Assembly: GCA_003574895.1 (NCBI GenBank) | Contig: PJFB01000003.1 | Coordinates: 414,806-478,805 of the forward strand | Direction: 5' to 3' | Length of the DNA stretch: 64,000 bases | From: Geobacter sp. | GTDB taxonomy: Bacteria; Desulfobacterota; Desulfuromonadia; Geobacterales; Pseudopelobacteraceae | Part shown: piece after piece, positions 26,987 to 35,070 of the stretch | Numbering within the stretch: position 1 is the stretch's first letter | How the letters are laid out: each line of letters starts with the position of its first letter | Made by a program: the position numbers and the translations under genes | The notes under the pieces: generated by a model | The model's input: only the letters and a program-made list of their open reading frames with translations | Told to the model about the DNA's origin: nothing | Database searches by the model: none

Positions 26987-28414
26987 TCACTCCGTCTTAG
27001 CGCCGTCACTGGCCCACCGCTCCAGCACGCTGCATAACAACCCTATCCCCCGCTCGATCTGCCCCTCACTCAGATTCCCATAACCGATGATCAGGATATC
27101 TTTCAGCCGGTCCGGCCTGATGGCATGGGCCTCTGCCGGGTAGGCCCGAACTCCGGCCCTTTCCAGATCTGCAAGCAACTCCGCTGTGAACTCGATCCCG
27201 GCAAATCTGGCCGCCAGATGCAGGCCGGTGGCGCTCCCCAAGATCTTCACCCTGTCACTGAAAATCTTGCCCAATGCCTGTTCCAAAACTGTCCGCTTCC
27301 TGGCGTAGAGCCGCTTCATGCGCGCCAGATGGCGCAAATAGCCGCCCTGGGCGATAAAATGGGCCAGGGCCAGCTGAGTCGGGGTCTCGTTGTGCAGGTC
27401 GCAGTGCCATTTCCGACCGCGCCCCTGGCTGATCAAGTCCGGCGGCAGGATCAGGTAGCCGGTGCGCAGTGCCGGGCTGAGGGTCTTGCTGAAGGTGCCG
27501 ATATACACCACCCGTTCCGGGGCCAGACCATGCAACGAACTTAGCGGCGGCCCGTCAAACCTGAATTCGCTGTCGTAATCGTCCTCGATCAGATAGGTGT
27601 CGGTGCGCTCCGCGTACTCCAGCAGGGCGATCCTACGCTGGATGGGAAGGGTCCCTCCCAGTGGGAACTGGTGAGAGGGGGTTACGTAGATGAAGGCCGG
27701 CTGGATACCCTGCGGCAGCTCGTCAACCACCAGGCCGTTGTGGTCGGCAGTTACTGGGTGGATGACGCCCCCCTGCCCCTGGACAATCAGCTGGATATCG
27801 CGGGTGATCGGATCTTCCAGCACAACGTCGCGACGATCCCCCAGCAGCAGATGACAGGCAATACCGATGGCCTGGGTGGTCCCGGCGGTGATGATGATCT
27901 GGTCCGGGTGGCAAGCCACCCCCCGCTGACCGACCACGTAATCACGGATCGCCTGGCGCAGTTCCCGCCGACCCTCGGGCTGCCCATACCCCATGGCATC
28001 TTCCACGGGATGCAGGTAAGCCACCTTAACGGCCTGCAACCAGGCCCGCAACGGGAACTCGTGCAGATCCGGCGTGCCTGGCTTGAAATTGATGATCCCC
28101 TGCGGGCTTTCATAGCCCATGGAAACCTTTTCCGCCTTGATGCCATGTGCGGCATTTGCCGCCTGGCGGCTTGCACCTTGCGCCACAAAGGTGCCGGAAC
28201 CGTGGCGTGTCGAGGTAAATCCCTCGGAATAGAGCATCTCATAGGACTCCATGACCACATTGCGGGACACCCCCAACTGTTCGGCCAACTCCCGGCTGGA
28301 GGGAAGACGGCTGCCGGCGCGCAGGCTGCCGGAAAGGATCTGCGACCGGATGCCGTCGTAAATCTGGCGAATAAAGGGGACGGGCGATGCCTTTTCTAGG
28401 GGAATATGGATCAT
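26987..28414 (-). CDS. MocR/PdxR-type GntR regulator with aminotransferase domain
   Basis: The 475-aa protein has an N-terminal GntR winged helix (FIRQIYDGIRSQILSGSLRAGSRLPSSRELAEQLGVSRNVVMESYEML) and a class I aminotransferase-like domain including TAGTTQAIG, LIEDDYDSEFRF and GTFSKTLSPALRTGYL, where the Lys would bind PLP. The true start is ATG 28414; a much longer open frame runs upstream but is antisense to the transporter gene. It is divergent from an EamA transporter 96 bp away and probably controls it in response to PLP or an amino compound. Confidence 0.88.
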   Translation of the reverse strand: MIHIPLEKASPVPFIRQIYDGIRSQILSGSLRAGSRLPSSRELAEQLGVSRNVVMESYEMLYSEGFTSTRHGSGTFVAQGASRQAANAAHGIKAEKVSMGYESPQGIINFKPGTPDLHEFPLRAWLQAVKVAYLHPVEDAMGYGQPEGRRELRQAIRDYVVGQRGVACHPDQIIITAGTTQAIGIACHLLLGDRRDVVLEDPITRDIQLIVQGQGGVIHPVTADHNGLVVDELPQGIQPAFIYVTPSHQFPLGGTLPIQRRIALLEYAERTDTYLIEDDYDSEFRFDGPPLSSLHGLAPERVVYIGTFSKTLSPALRTGYLILPPDLISQGRGRKWHCDLHNETPTQLALAHFIAQGGYLRHLARMKRLYARKRTVLEQALGKIFSDRVKILGSATGLHLAARFAGIEFTAELLADLERAGVRAYPAEAHAIRPDRLKDILIIGYGNLSEGQIERGIGLLCSVLERWASDGAKTE

Positions 28415-28424
28415 GGCGGCTCCA

Positions 28425-28510
28425 AGTGGCACCACTAGATAATGGATAACTGGACCTGTATAAAACCACTTTGTTGCCCTATGGTCAAGCAGGAGATTGG
28501 AGTAATAGCT
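28425..28510. promoter_or_regulatory. Shared control region of the MocR/EamA divergent pair
   Basis: The 96-bp gap has two ACCACT hexamers (28431-28436 and 28466-28471) 35 bp apart on the forward strand. Repeated sites of this kind are typical of MocR operators, but no consensus was confirmed. Placement of the operator is inference. Confidence 0.3.
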
Positions 28511-29419
28511 ATGAAATATCGGAAAAACAGGGCGGCAACGGCCCAACTGGTGGCGGCAATGGCACTGGCCGGCAGTTCGGTGGTGGTGGGCAAGGGACTG
28601 GCCAGCAGCCTGCCGGTTTTTCTGACCACCTTTGCCACGCTGTTGGTGGCACTGCTGGTGATGCTGCCCCATGCCTGGCAAAAACGGGCGGAGATCCGCG
28701 ATCTTGAAAGGAGGGAGTGGGTCTATCTCTTCCTGCAGGGATTCTGCGGGATCGTCCTGTTCCGGGTGCTTATGTTGAGCGGCCTGCGCACGGTCGGCGC
28801 GGCCCAGGCCGGGATCATCACCGGCACCTCGCCAGCCGTGCTCACCCTGCTCTCGTGGCTTATGCTGGGGGAGCGACCGTCGGCGTTGTCTGGTATGTGC
28901 GTGCTCTGCGCCATCGGCGGCACTGCAGGGATTGCCTGGGCCGACACGGGAGCAACGGGGGCCGGCGGCCTGCCCTGGGGGATCATCCTGGTTTTCGGCG
29001 CCGTGGTCAGCGAAGGGCTGTTTTCCATCTGGCGCAAGCGCATTGCCGCCACCGTATCGGCGACAGCAAATACCGCAGTGCTGATCTTTTGCGCCCTGGT
29101 GACGGTCTTTCCCCTGGCCCTGCTGGATGTCCTGCATCACCCCATGGCGCCGACTACCGGCGATTTCCTGGCCATACTGTACTATGGCGCCATTGCCACG
29201 GCAGTGGCCTACATCCTCTGGACAGGGGCGGTCGGAGCGGTCAGCGGCGTGACCGCCGGCATCGCAACGGCTGCCATGCCAGCCAGCGCCGTGCTGCTGT
29301 CGTCCCTGGTGCTGGATGAACCGTTGACGTCCGCGCAACTTTCCGGATGTTTGCTGGTGGTGCTGGGAATTATTGCCGGATCGTGGTCGGCCCGGAGACA
29401 GGGACTTGAAGCAGAATGA
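28511..29419 (+). CDS. EamA/DMT-family exporter
   Basis: The 302-aa protein has ten predicted helices in two EamA repeats (each about 140 residues), with the common GxxxxGAAQAGIITGTSPAVLTLLSWLMLGE and the second-repeat AVGAVSGVTAGIATAAMPASAVLLSSLVLDE segments. ATG 28511 has GGAG eight bases upstream. Such transporters usually export amino acids, nucleosides or related metabolites. The divergent MocR regulator suggests an amine-containing substrate. No terminator with a strong T-run follows. Confidence 0.88.
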   Translation: MKYRKNRAATAQLVAAMALAGSSVVVGKGLASSLPVFLTTFATLLVALLVMLPHAWQKRAEIRDLERREWVYLFLQGFCGIVLFRVLMLSGLRTVGAAQAGIITGTSPAVLTLLSWLMLGERPSALSGMCVLCAIGGTAGIAWADTGATGAGGLPWGIILVFGAVVSEGLFSIWRKRIAATVSATANTAVLIFCALVTVFPLALLDVLHHPMAPTTGDFLAILYYGAIATAVAYILWTGAVGAVSGVTAGIATAAMPASAVLLSSLVLDEPLTSAQLSGCLLVVLGIIAGSWSARRQGLEAE

Positions 29420-29432
29420 ATGCCCAATGGTC

Positions 29433-29493
29433 GGCCCAAATCTTGTTGGGCCTGAACAAGCAGGTTAAAAGGTTTGGCGGTACCGTGGCCTTT
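29433..29493. terminator. Two hairpins between convergent EamA and chromate-transporter genes
   Basis: A first hairpin has arms GGCCCAA (29433-29439) and TTGGGCC (29446-29452). A second has AAAGG (29468-29472) and CCTTT (29489-29493) around CGGTACCG. Neither has a long T-run, but the convergent setting fits weak bidirectional termination. Confidence 0.35.
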
Positions 29494-29511
29494 GCATGTG
29501 TGTGATTATTG

Positions 29512-30045
29512 TCATCCCATTTTCAATAAGGGCAGGAACGAGATGACAACCGAGACCGCAGCAGAGCCGAAAATTATCCATAGCGAATCTAAACGGGTCT
29601 TAAGCAGAAGAGCCAAACTGGCAACAGCAATACCTATCGTCATATAATCCACCAACGCGTCCTTCGCAAGTGGGATCGCCGCAGCCAGCAACAGGGCGGC
29701 GCTTGCTATCACCACGGTCTGTAGAGCGGCTTTCACACGGGGATGCTCTGCCCTGCGCCCTGCAAACAGAAGCAGCGGGATAATCAACAACGCAGGCGTG
29801 ACCATGGCCAGCCAACCGGCAAAAGCCCCGGGAAGCCCGGCCACGAAATAACCCGCACTCACCACATACAGGCCAACAGGGCCAGGGCTGCTCCTTGTAA
29901 TCACTACCGACTCGTTAAGCTGGGTATCGGTCAAGACATGGCGCTGGATCACCAATTCGTCACGCACCACCGGAAGAGATGCCAAGCCGGCAAAACTGGT
30001 AACTGTCGCTTTCAGCAAGATCAGGTAAAGCACGAGTATTTTCAT
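29512..30045 (-). CDS. Chromate-transporter (CHR) family, second half protein
   Basis: The 177-aa membrane protein matches the C-terminal-type half of ChrA (ESVVITRSSPGPVGLYVVSAGYFVAGLPGAFAGWLAMVTP). Its ATG overlaps the stop of the upstream half-gene (ATGA), showing translational coupling. Two short CHR proteins acting as a pair are known in several bacteria. The substrate may be chromate or another anion. Upstream residues 1-20 look like the first helix and the start is secure. Confidence 0.8.
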   Translation of the reverse strand: MKILVLYLILLKATVTSFAGLASLPVVRDELVIQRHVLTDTQLNESVVITRSSPGPVGLYVVSAGYFVAGLPGAFAGWLAMVTPALLIIPLLLFAGRRAEHPRVKAALQTVVIASAALLLAAAIPLAKDALVDYMTIGIAVASLALLLKTRLDSLWIIFGSAAVSVVISFLPLLKMG

Positions 30046-30584
30046 CGTTTTTTCTCCGGCAGCAAGAACCCGGCAACCGCCGCTATCAGCAGGACCTGAA
30101 CGGCAGGAAGTCCTGCGGCGACATGAAGAGCAAAGGCAACAACAGCGATGAGGACAACCCGCAGGCGCGAGCCGGACTTGTAATGAGGCTTGGCCAGGGT
30201 CCAACACGTATTCACGGTGATGCTGACCGCAGCGGCTACCGCTCCATGGATTGCGGCTTGAGCAATAGAGTTGGATTGCATTTGGCTGAATGCCACGGTG
30301 ACAAGAACCACGATAACGGCACAAGGAACTGAAGCTGCCAACAGAGCGACTATCGCACCTGCAAACCTCTGAAGCTGCCACCCAATGGAAGTGCAGAAGG
30401 CCAGCAGATTCGTTCCGGGCGTCAACCTGGAGAGCGCAAAACTCATGACAAACTGCTCTTCGGGCAGCCATTTTCGACGCTCGATGAGTTCCTGATGCAA
30501 AACCGCAATTGTGGCGCTACCGCCACCGAACGTCAGATTTCCGTATCTGGTGAACACGTGCGCAATCTGTTTCAAGCTTGGCAT
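30042..30584 (-). CDS. Chromate-transporter (CHR) family, first half protein
   Basis: The 180-aa membrane protein carries the N-terminal CHR signature FTRYGNLTFGGGSATIAVLHQELIERRKWLPEEQFVMSFALSRLTPGTN. It is split from the second half by an ATGA overlap rather than fused. The pair is an SCHR-type bicistronic transporter. No chromate-responsive regulator was recognised nearby. The start ATG follows a weak ribosome site. Confidence 0.82.
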   Translation of the reverse strand: MPSLKQIAHVFTRYGNLTFGGGSATIAVLHQELIERRKWLPEEQFVMSFALSRLTPGTNLLAFCTSIGWQLQRFAGAIVALLAASVPCAVIVVLVTVAFSQMQSNSIAQAAIHGAVAAAVSITVNTCWTLAKPHYKSGSRLRVVLIAVVAFALHVAAGLPAVQVLLIAAVAGFLLPEKKR

Positions 30585-30734
30585 GGGGGCTTATCCATGT
30601 GTTAAGAATTCGATATCAAACCTTGGGGCGTTATACAACTTCGCAAACAATATTGTCATTCTAATTTTTAGTAACAACTAATAGCCGGTCACAGTCGCCG
30701 ATTCCTCGGCCAAGCCCTTGTGTGAACAATAAAC

Positions 30735-30763
30735 TTGACACAATGTAAAACAAACTATACATT
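30735..30763 (+). promoter_or_regulatory. Promoter with AATGTA/TACATT operator for the Xre gene
   Basis: TTGACA (30735-30740) and TACATT (30758-30763) are separated by 17 bp. A perfect inverted repeat with arms AATGTA (30742-30747) and TACATT (30758-30763) sits between and on the -10, so binding of a dimer would block polymerase. Autoregulation by the HTH protein is inferred. Confidence 0.6.
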
Positions 30764-30791
30764 TTATCATCATAAACCGCTTGGAGAATAT

Positions 30792-31022
30792 ATGGCCAAA
30801 AATCTGCCGCAACTCACCATTGTCAATCGACTGAACGTACTGCGTGCAGAGCGTCGCTTGACCCAGGAACAGCTTGCAAAGGACATCGGAGTGACCCGCG
30901 CGACCATCGTGGCAATCGAAGGTGGCGGATACAATCCGTCACTGGAGCTGGCCTTTCGGGTCGCCCGATATTTCGATACCGACATCAACACAATTTTTTC
31001 AGTACAGGAGGAGAAACAATGA
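30792..31022 (+). CDS. Small Xre-family HTH regulator
   Basis: The 76-aa protein is nearly all helix-turn-helix: LRAERRLTQEQLAKDIGVTRATIVAIEGGGYNPSLELAFRVARYFDTDINTIF. The start is ATG 30792 behind TTGGAG; the frame runs further up but through the promoter. Its stop overlaps the start of the next gene (ATGA). One-domain regulators of this kind are often paired with a membrane protein they control, as here. Confidence 0.85.
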   Translation: MAKNLPQLTIVNRLNVLRAERRLTQEQLAKDIGVTRATIVAIEGGGYNPSLELAFRVARYFDTDINTIFSVQEEKQ

Positions 31023-31624
31023 ACAAAGTGGATTCGGCGCTTGTGAAAGTTTTTATGTACGGATTGCCCATGGTAGTAATATTTACCGCCTTTTCATACT
31101 CGTACAACACGGGAATCATCGACCATGCCACCGGAGCGGCTAAATTCTTCAACAACCTGGCCGGGCTTGTCTACGCCAGTTGGATGGCCCTTTCCATTAT
31201 TCTCAGTATCAGGTTGATGGTTTCCGGAACGTTCAGGGACCAGGTGCTGTCCAGGTTCACCTTTATCCGGGAGCGTGACGAACGCGAAGTCATGTTGACC
31301 GGAAAAGCCACCAGGACGACCTTTCTGACAACACTGGCCATTCTCATGTTTCTTTTCTGCCTATCCTGTTTCCAAGTGTCCATCTACCGGGTTCCCACGG
31401 AACAGGCCGTAGATGGCAAAATCGGATTCGTCACCCTGGGACTCACCTGCAACCTGATGCAGGTGTCCAAACAAGTCGGCGCACACGCCGATGAGCCGCG
31501 GCGTCAGGACATCTTCACCTACTCCGGGCTGCCGGTCTCCAGCACCGCCATAATCCTGGGGCTGATCATCTGGCAGATATTCTCCTATAACTTTACGATG
31601 CGCCGCCTGACAAAAGATATCTAA
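31019..31624 (+). CDS. Tetraspan membrane protein paired with the Xre regulator
   Basis: The 201-aa product has four hydrophobic stretches (about 12-30, 48-68, 100-120, 178-198). A basic/acidic loop (FIRERDEREVMLTGKATRTT) after the second helix resembles DUF2178-like proteins that accompany small HTH regulators. Start and stop overlap with the regulator shows coupling. The function is unknown; it might sense membrane state and sequester the regulator. Confidence 0.7.
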   Translation: MNKVDSALVKVFMYGLPMVVIFTAFSYSYNTGIIDHATGAAKFFNNLAGLVYASWMALSIILSIRLMVSGTFRDQVLSRFTFIRERDEREVMLTGKATRTTFLTTLAILMFLFCLSCFQVSIYRVPTEQAVDGKIGFVTLGLTCNLMQVSKQVGAHADEPRRQDIFTYSGLPVSSTAIILGLIIWQIFSYNFTMRRLTKDI

Positions 31625-31716
31625 GTCATGGATATTCAGATCCATTTTCAGACAACCGTAACCATCTGACGGACAACATCTCCCTGACAATATGTTTCGA
31701 CATCCATAAAAACAGA

Positions 31717-31771
31717 TTGACAACCGGATATTTCATTGGCTATTCTGATTCGACAATCATCGAATCAGGAG
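31717..31771 (+). promoter_or_regulatory. Promoter plus palindromic operator overlapping the ribosome site
   Basis: TTGACA (31717-31722) and TATTCT (31741-31746) are 18 bp apart. A perfect inverted repeat with arms CTGATTCGA (31745-31753) and TCGAATCAG (31760-31768) overlaps the end of the -10 and the start of the AGGAG site (31767-31771). It is well placed for autorepression by the ArsR-type product. Confidence 0.65.
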
Positions 31772-31777
31772 TAACAT

Positions 31778-32806
31778 ATGAAACCCGAGCAAAGCATTGC
31801 CATCATGAAGGCCCTGGCGGATCAGTCCCGGCTGGCCATTGTCAAATCACTGCTGGAGCGGTCCCAGTACGTGGAGGAGATCGCCAAACGGCACGCGCTC
31901 GCCCCATCGACTGTCTCCTTCCATCTGCGCAAGCTGGAGCAGGCCGGTCTTGTCACCAGCCGCAAGGAGCAGTACTACGTCGTCATCCAGGCTAACAATG
32001 CCATCTTTGACACCACCCTGCGGGAGATCGTGTCGGCGTTGCCGGGCGGCAGGGAGCTTCAGAACGGACGCATGGAGGAGTATAAACTCAAGGTGCTGGA
32101 GACCTTCTTTCGCCAAGGCAGGCTGGAGAAGCTGCCGACACAGCACAAGAAACGGCTCATCGTGCTGGAGCAGTTCGCCGCGCGCTTCGTGCCCGAACAG
32201 CGCTACAGCGAACAGGAAGTAACCGGACTCATCGTGCCGCTGTTCGCCGACTACTGCACCATCCGCCGCCTGCTGGTGGATGAGGGGATGATCCGCAGAG
32301 ACGGCACAGCCTACTGGCGGGAAAGGAAACCGGGCGATCAGGAAGAGCCACTGAATCTGCCATCGCAACAGGGAAAAGGATCGGAGAGCATGGCCAAGGA
32401 TAGCAAACGGGCGGAGATCAAGCGGGTCTACAAACAGAACAGGCCCGACATGGGGATATATCAGCTCAGGAACAGGGTAAACGGCAAGATCTTCGTGGAA
32501 AGCAGCCAGAACCTGGACGGGACGCGCAACAGCAGGCTGTTCCAGCTCAGGATGGGAAAGGTCGTTTTCAACCGGGAGCTGCAGGAGGATCTGAAGCGAT
32601 ACGGCGCGGACAGCTTCGAGTTTTCCGTGCTTGAAGTCCTGGTCAGGCCCGAGGCAGGAGACAATGCCGAGCAACTGCTGGCAGCCCTGGAGCTGCGCTG
32701 GCTGGAGAAACTGCAACCGTTCGGGGAGCGCGGCTACAACAACGCCAAGGGTTACCAGCGGGACATGGAGCGGTTACGGCAACAAAACGGTGGCATCCCT
32801 GCCTGA
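31778..32806 (+). CDS. ArsR-type HTH fused to DUF2087 and a GIY-YIG-like domain
   Basis: The 342-aa protein has an ArsR winged helix (1-90; MKALADQSRLAIVKSLLERSQYVEEIAKRHALAPSTVSFHLRKLEQAGLV), a DUF2087 domain (about 105-190; LEKLPTQHKKRLIVLEQFAARF ... YCTIRRLLVDEGMIRRDGTAYWR), a linker and a C-terminal domain starting GIYQLRNRVNGKIFVESSQNLDG that resembles GIY-YIG modules. The catalytic status is unclear: Arg or Glu of the nuclease site could not be assigned with certainty. HTH-DUF2087 is common, the third domain less so. It converges with the AraC gene, overlapping it by about 30 bp at the 3' ends. Confidence 0.8.
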   Translation: MKPEQSIAIMKALADQSRLAIVKSLLERSQYVEEIAKRHALAPSTVSFHLRKLEQAGLVTSRKEQYYVVIQANNAIFDTTLREIVSALPGGRELQNGRMEEYKLKVLETFFRQGRLEKLPTQHKKRLIVLEQFAARFVPEQRYSEQEVTGLIVPLFADYCTIRRLLVDEGMIRRDGTAYWRERKPGDQEEPLNLPSQQGKGSESMAKDSKRAEIKRVYKQNRPDMGIYQLRNRVNGKIFVESSQNLDGTRNSRLFQLRMGKVVFNRELQEDLKRYGADSFEFSVLEVLVRPEAGDNAEQLLAALELRWLEKLQPFGERGYNNAKGYQRDMERLRQQNGGIPA

Positions 32807-33673
32807 CGCCATGCCGGGTGCGGCGACTGCATCGGCTTTTGCTGGCCATATTTGAGGGCGGGCATCGGCCTCACCGCTGCGCCGGAATTCGTGGGGCGAC
32901 TGTCCCGCAAACCGGGTAAAACTCTTGGCAAAGGCGCTGAGGCTGTTGAAGCCGACCCCGTAGGCAACGTCGGTGACCGTGGCCCGGGGCGACACCAGCA
33001 GCTCCATGGCCCGCAGCATCCGGGCCTGATGATGGAACTGCCGCCAGGCAATGCCGCTCTCCGCCAAGAAACGGCGGCGAAACTGGCGCGCCGACAGGGC
33101 CGCGGTTGCTGCCGCACCTTCCACAGAGGCGCTTTCCAGATTATTCAGGGTGTATTCCATGGCAGAGGCTATCTGCCCGCTCCGAGCGGCAGGCAGCCGA
33201 AACGGCATCTCTTCCTTGAGCCACTCCACGCACAGCAATCCCAATGTTCTGAAAAATGAATCGGCCAGCGCATCTTCCGGGTTGCGGCCAGGTGGCCAGC
33301 GCAGGGCATACTGCACCATTTCGCGGACCAGCGGCGCGGCGGAAATGATGCGTACGCCGGTTTGCTCGGCAGCAACCAGGGACGGGTCGAAAAATACCGA
33401 GCCGGAAAGCACGTTGTGCATGGTCGTCCGGTGCCGGACCCCTGCCGGAATCCAGGCCGCCCGCTGGGGAGGTAGCAGGTAGAAGCCGTTTTCCGCCTCC
33501 AGCCGCAGCGTGCCGGAAAAGGCGTACATCAGCTGGTGCCGATCATGGGCGTGCCAGTCGTAACGAATGTTCTGATCGCTGTCAAGATAGGCAAAGGCCG
33601 GCAGCAAAGGGGTATTGATCCCCCTGACATCCAGTTGTTCGAGGGTTTCGGTCTGGGACAGTTCTTTGAACAT
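32774..33673 (-). CDS. AraC-family regulator with N-terminal cupin
   Basis: The 299-aa protein has a cupin-like start (HAHDRHQLMYAFSGTLRLEAENGFYLLPPQRAAWIPAGVRH, about 40-85) and two C-terminal AraC helix-turn-helices (LSARQFRRRFLAESGIAWRQFHHQARMLRAMELL; VTDVAYGVGFNSLSAFAKSFTRFAGQSPHEFR). Such regulators bind a small molecule in the cupin and often control a divergent or neighbouring transporter; the next divergent gene is the aminotransferase at 33789. Its tail overlaps the end of the ArsR fusion gene. Confidence 0.88.
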   Translation of the reverse strand: MFKELSQTETLEQLDVRGINTPLLPAFAYLDSDQNIRYDWHAHDRHQLMYAFSGTLRLEAENGFYLLPPQRAAWIPAGVRHRTTMHNVLSGSVFFDPSLVAAEQTGVRIISAAPLVREMVQYALRWPPGRNPEDALADSFFRTLGLLCVEWLKEEMPFRLPAARSGQIASAMEYTLNNLESASVEGAAATAALSARQFRRRFLAESGIAWRQFHHQARMLRAMELLVSPRATVTDVAYGVGFNSLSAFAKSFTRFAGQSPHEFRRSGEADARPQIWPAKADAVAAPGMASGRDATVLLP

Positions 33674-33788
33674 ACTGCCACTATAAACTCCGGGTATGTC
33701 CGTTTCAAGCTAATTTTTGTCCTTTACGAGTTAGACGGTCATCAAGAGCAATGGTAAGATTTTTCAAGAATGTTTATGGAGGAGTCTT

Positions 33789-34859
33789 ATGGAACTGCGA
33801 ATTGAACCGCTCGCTGCAGAGCAGAGAAAACCAAAATGCACCGATGCCGCGCAACTCGGCTTTGGCCGCCATTTCAGCGACCATATGCTGGTGGCGGACT
33901 GGAGCGGGGACCAGGGGTGGCATGATGCCAGGATCGTGCCCTACGGGCCGTTTCAGATGGACCCATCCGCCATGGTTCTGCACTACGGCCAGGAGGTATT
34001 CGAGGGGCTAAAGGCCTATCGCCAGGAGCATGGCGGCATCGCCCTGTTCCGGCCGGACATGAACCTGGCCCGCCTCAACCGCTCGGCCGAGCGCCTCTCC
34101 CTGCCGACCGTGCCCGCCGACCTGTTTCTCGATGGGATCATGGAACTGGTCCGCCTCGAACAGGAGTGGGTGCCGGCAGCCGAGGGGACGTCACTCTATA
34201 TCCGCCCAACCCTGATTGCCACCGAAGCGGCGCTGGGGGTGCGGCCGGCGCAGCAATGCCGCTTCTTCACCATACTGTCGCCGGTTGGGGCCTACTATGC
34301 CTCCGGTTTCACACCGGTCAGGATCCTGGTTGCGGAGCAGCTGTCGCGCGCGGTACCGGGCGGCACGGGCGAGGCAAAGACCGGCGGCAATTACGCCGCC
34401 TCGCTGCTTGCCGGCAACATGGCCCACGATCGCGGCTGCGACCAGGTGCTCTGGCTCGATGCCGTGCAGCACCGTTTCGTGGAAGAGGTGGGCGCCATGA
34501 ACATCTTTTTCGTCATCGACAACTGTCTGGTGACCCCTGCCCTGTCCGGGTCGTTCCTCGCCGGCATCACCCGCGACTCCATCATCAAACTGGCTCCGAG
34601 CCTGGGGCTGGCCGTTGCCGAACGCCCCATCGCCATCGACGAGGTTCTGGAGGGCATCAGAACTGGCCGGGTGCAGGAGGCCTTCGGCTCCGGAACCGCT
34701 GCCGTTGTCTCACCGGTGGGGGCCTTCAACTATAGGGACGAGCTGTTCACCATCAATAACGCCGCGGTCGGCACGGTCACGCAGCGTTTGTACGATACCC
34801 TGACCGGTATCCAGTATGGCCGGCTGCCCGACACGAATGGGTGGATGCACAGGCTGTAA
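33789..34859 (+). CDS. ilvE: Branched-chain amino acid aminotransferase
   Basis: The 356-aa class IV PLP enzyme shows QEVFEGLKAYR, LYIRPTLIA, the PLP-Lys region GEAKTGGNYAASLLAG, and EEVGAMNIFFV and FGSGTAAVVSPVG. It is the longer bacterial type II form (about 350 aa), which makes or degrades Leu, Ile and Val with 2-oxoglutarate. GGAGGAG precedes the start. It is divergent from the AraC regulator, which may control it. It stands alone, away from other branched-chain genes. Confidence 0.9.
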   Translation: MELRIEPLAAEQRKPKCTDAAQLGFGRHFSDHMLVADWSGDQGWHDARIVPYGPFQMDPSAMVLHYGQEVFEGLKAYRQEHGGIALFRPDMNLARLNRSAERLSLPTVPADLFLDGIMELVRLEQEWVPAAEGTSLYIRPTLIATEAALGVRPAQQCRFFTILSPVGAYYASGFTPVRILVAEQLSRAVPGGTGEAKTGGNYAASLLAGNMAHDRGCDQVLWLDAVQHRFVEEVGAMNIFFVIDNCLVTPALSGSFLAGITRDSIIKLAPSLGLAVAERPIAIDEVLEGIRTGRVQEAFGSGTAAVVSPVGAFNYRDELFTINNAAVGTVTQRLYDTLTGIQYGRLPDTNGWMHRL

Positions 34860-34950
34860 GTTTCAACGAATTGATTCAAAAGCTTTTTTCATCAACGAGA
34901 TTACTACAGTACCTCAGCCGGACAAACCGGAACCAAAACCTTTGTTTCAT

Positions 34951-34996
34951 GCAACGACGCGACGACGCAACGCAAAGATTTTCGTCGCGTCGTTGC
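34951..34996. repeat. Perfect 15-bp inverted repeat
   Basis: Arms GCAACGACGCGACGA (34951-34965) and TCGTCGCGTCGTTGC (34982-34996) enclose a 16-nt loop containing another GACGCAACG. There is no T-run. It lies downstream of ilvE and between convergent genes, so a terminator-like or REP-like role is possible. Confidence 0.7.
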
Positions 34997-35070
34997 GTGT
35001 GAGTAATGTCTTTCAAAAGTTTTGTGCACCATTTAAAAAAAATCAAGTCGCTAGAACTATTTCGGAGTAT

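Noticed and set aside
28415..29338. Long reverse-strand reading frame continuing upstream of the MocR regulator
   Set aside because: It is antisense to the EamA transporter, low in complexity (Gln/His/Gly-rich) and lacks a start site; the regulator clearly starts at 28414.
34951..34996. Cyclic dinucleotide (GEMM) riboswitch, prompted by ACGCAAAG
   Set aside because: The flanking sequence lacks the GEMM helices and tetraloop; it is a simple hairpin. No other GEMM match was noticed in the window.
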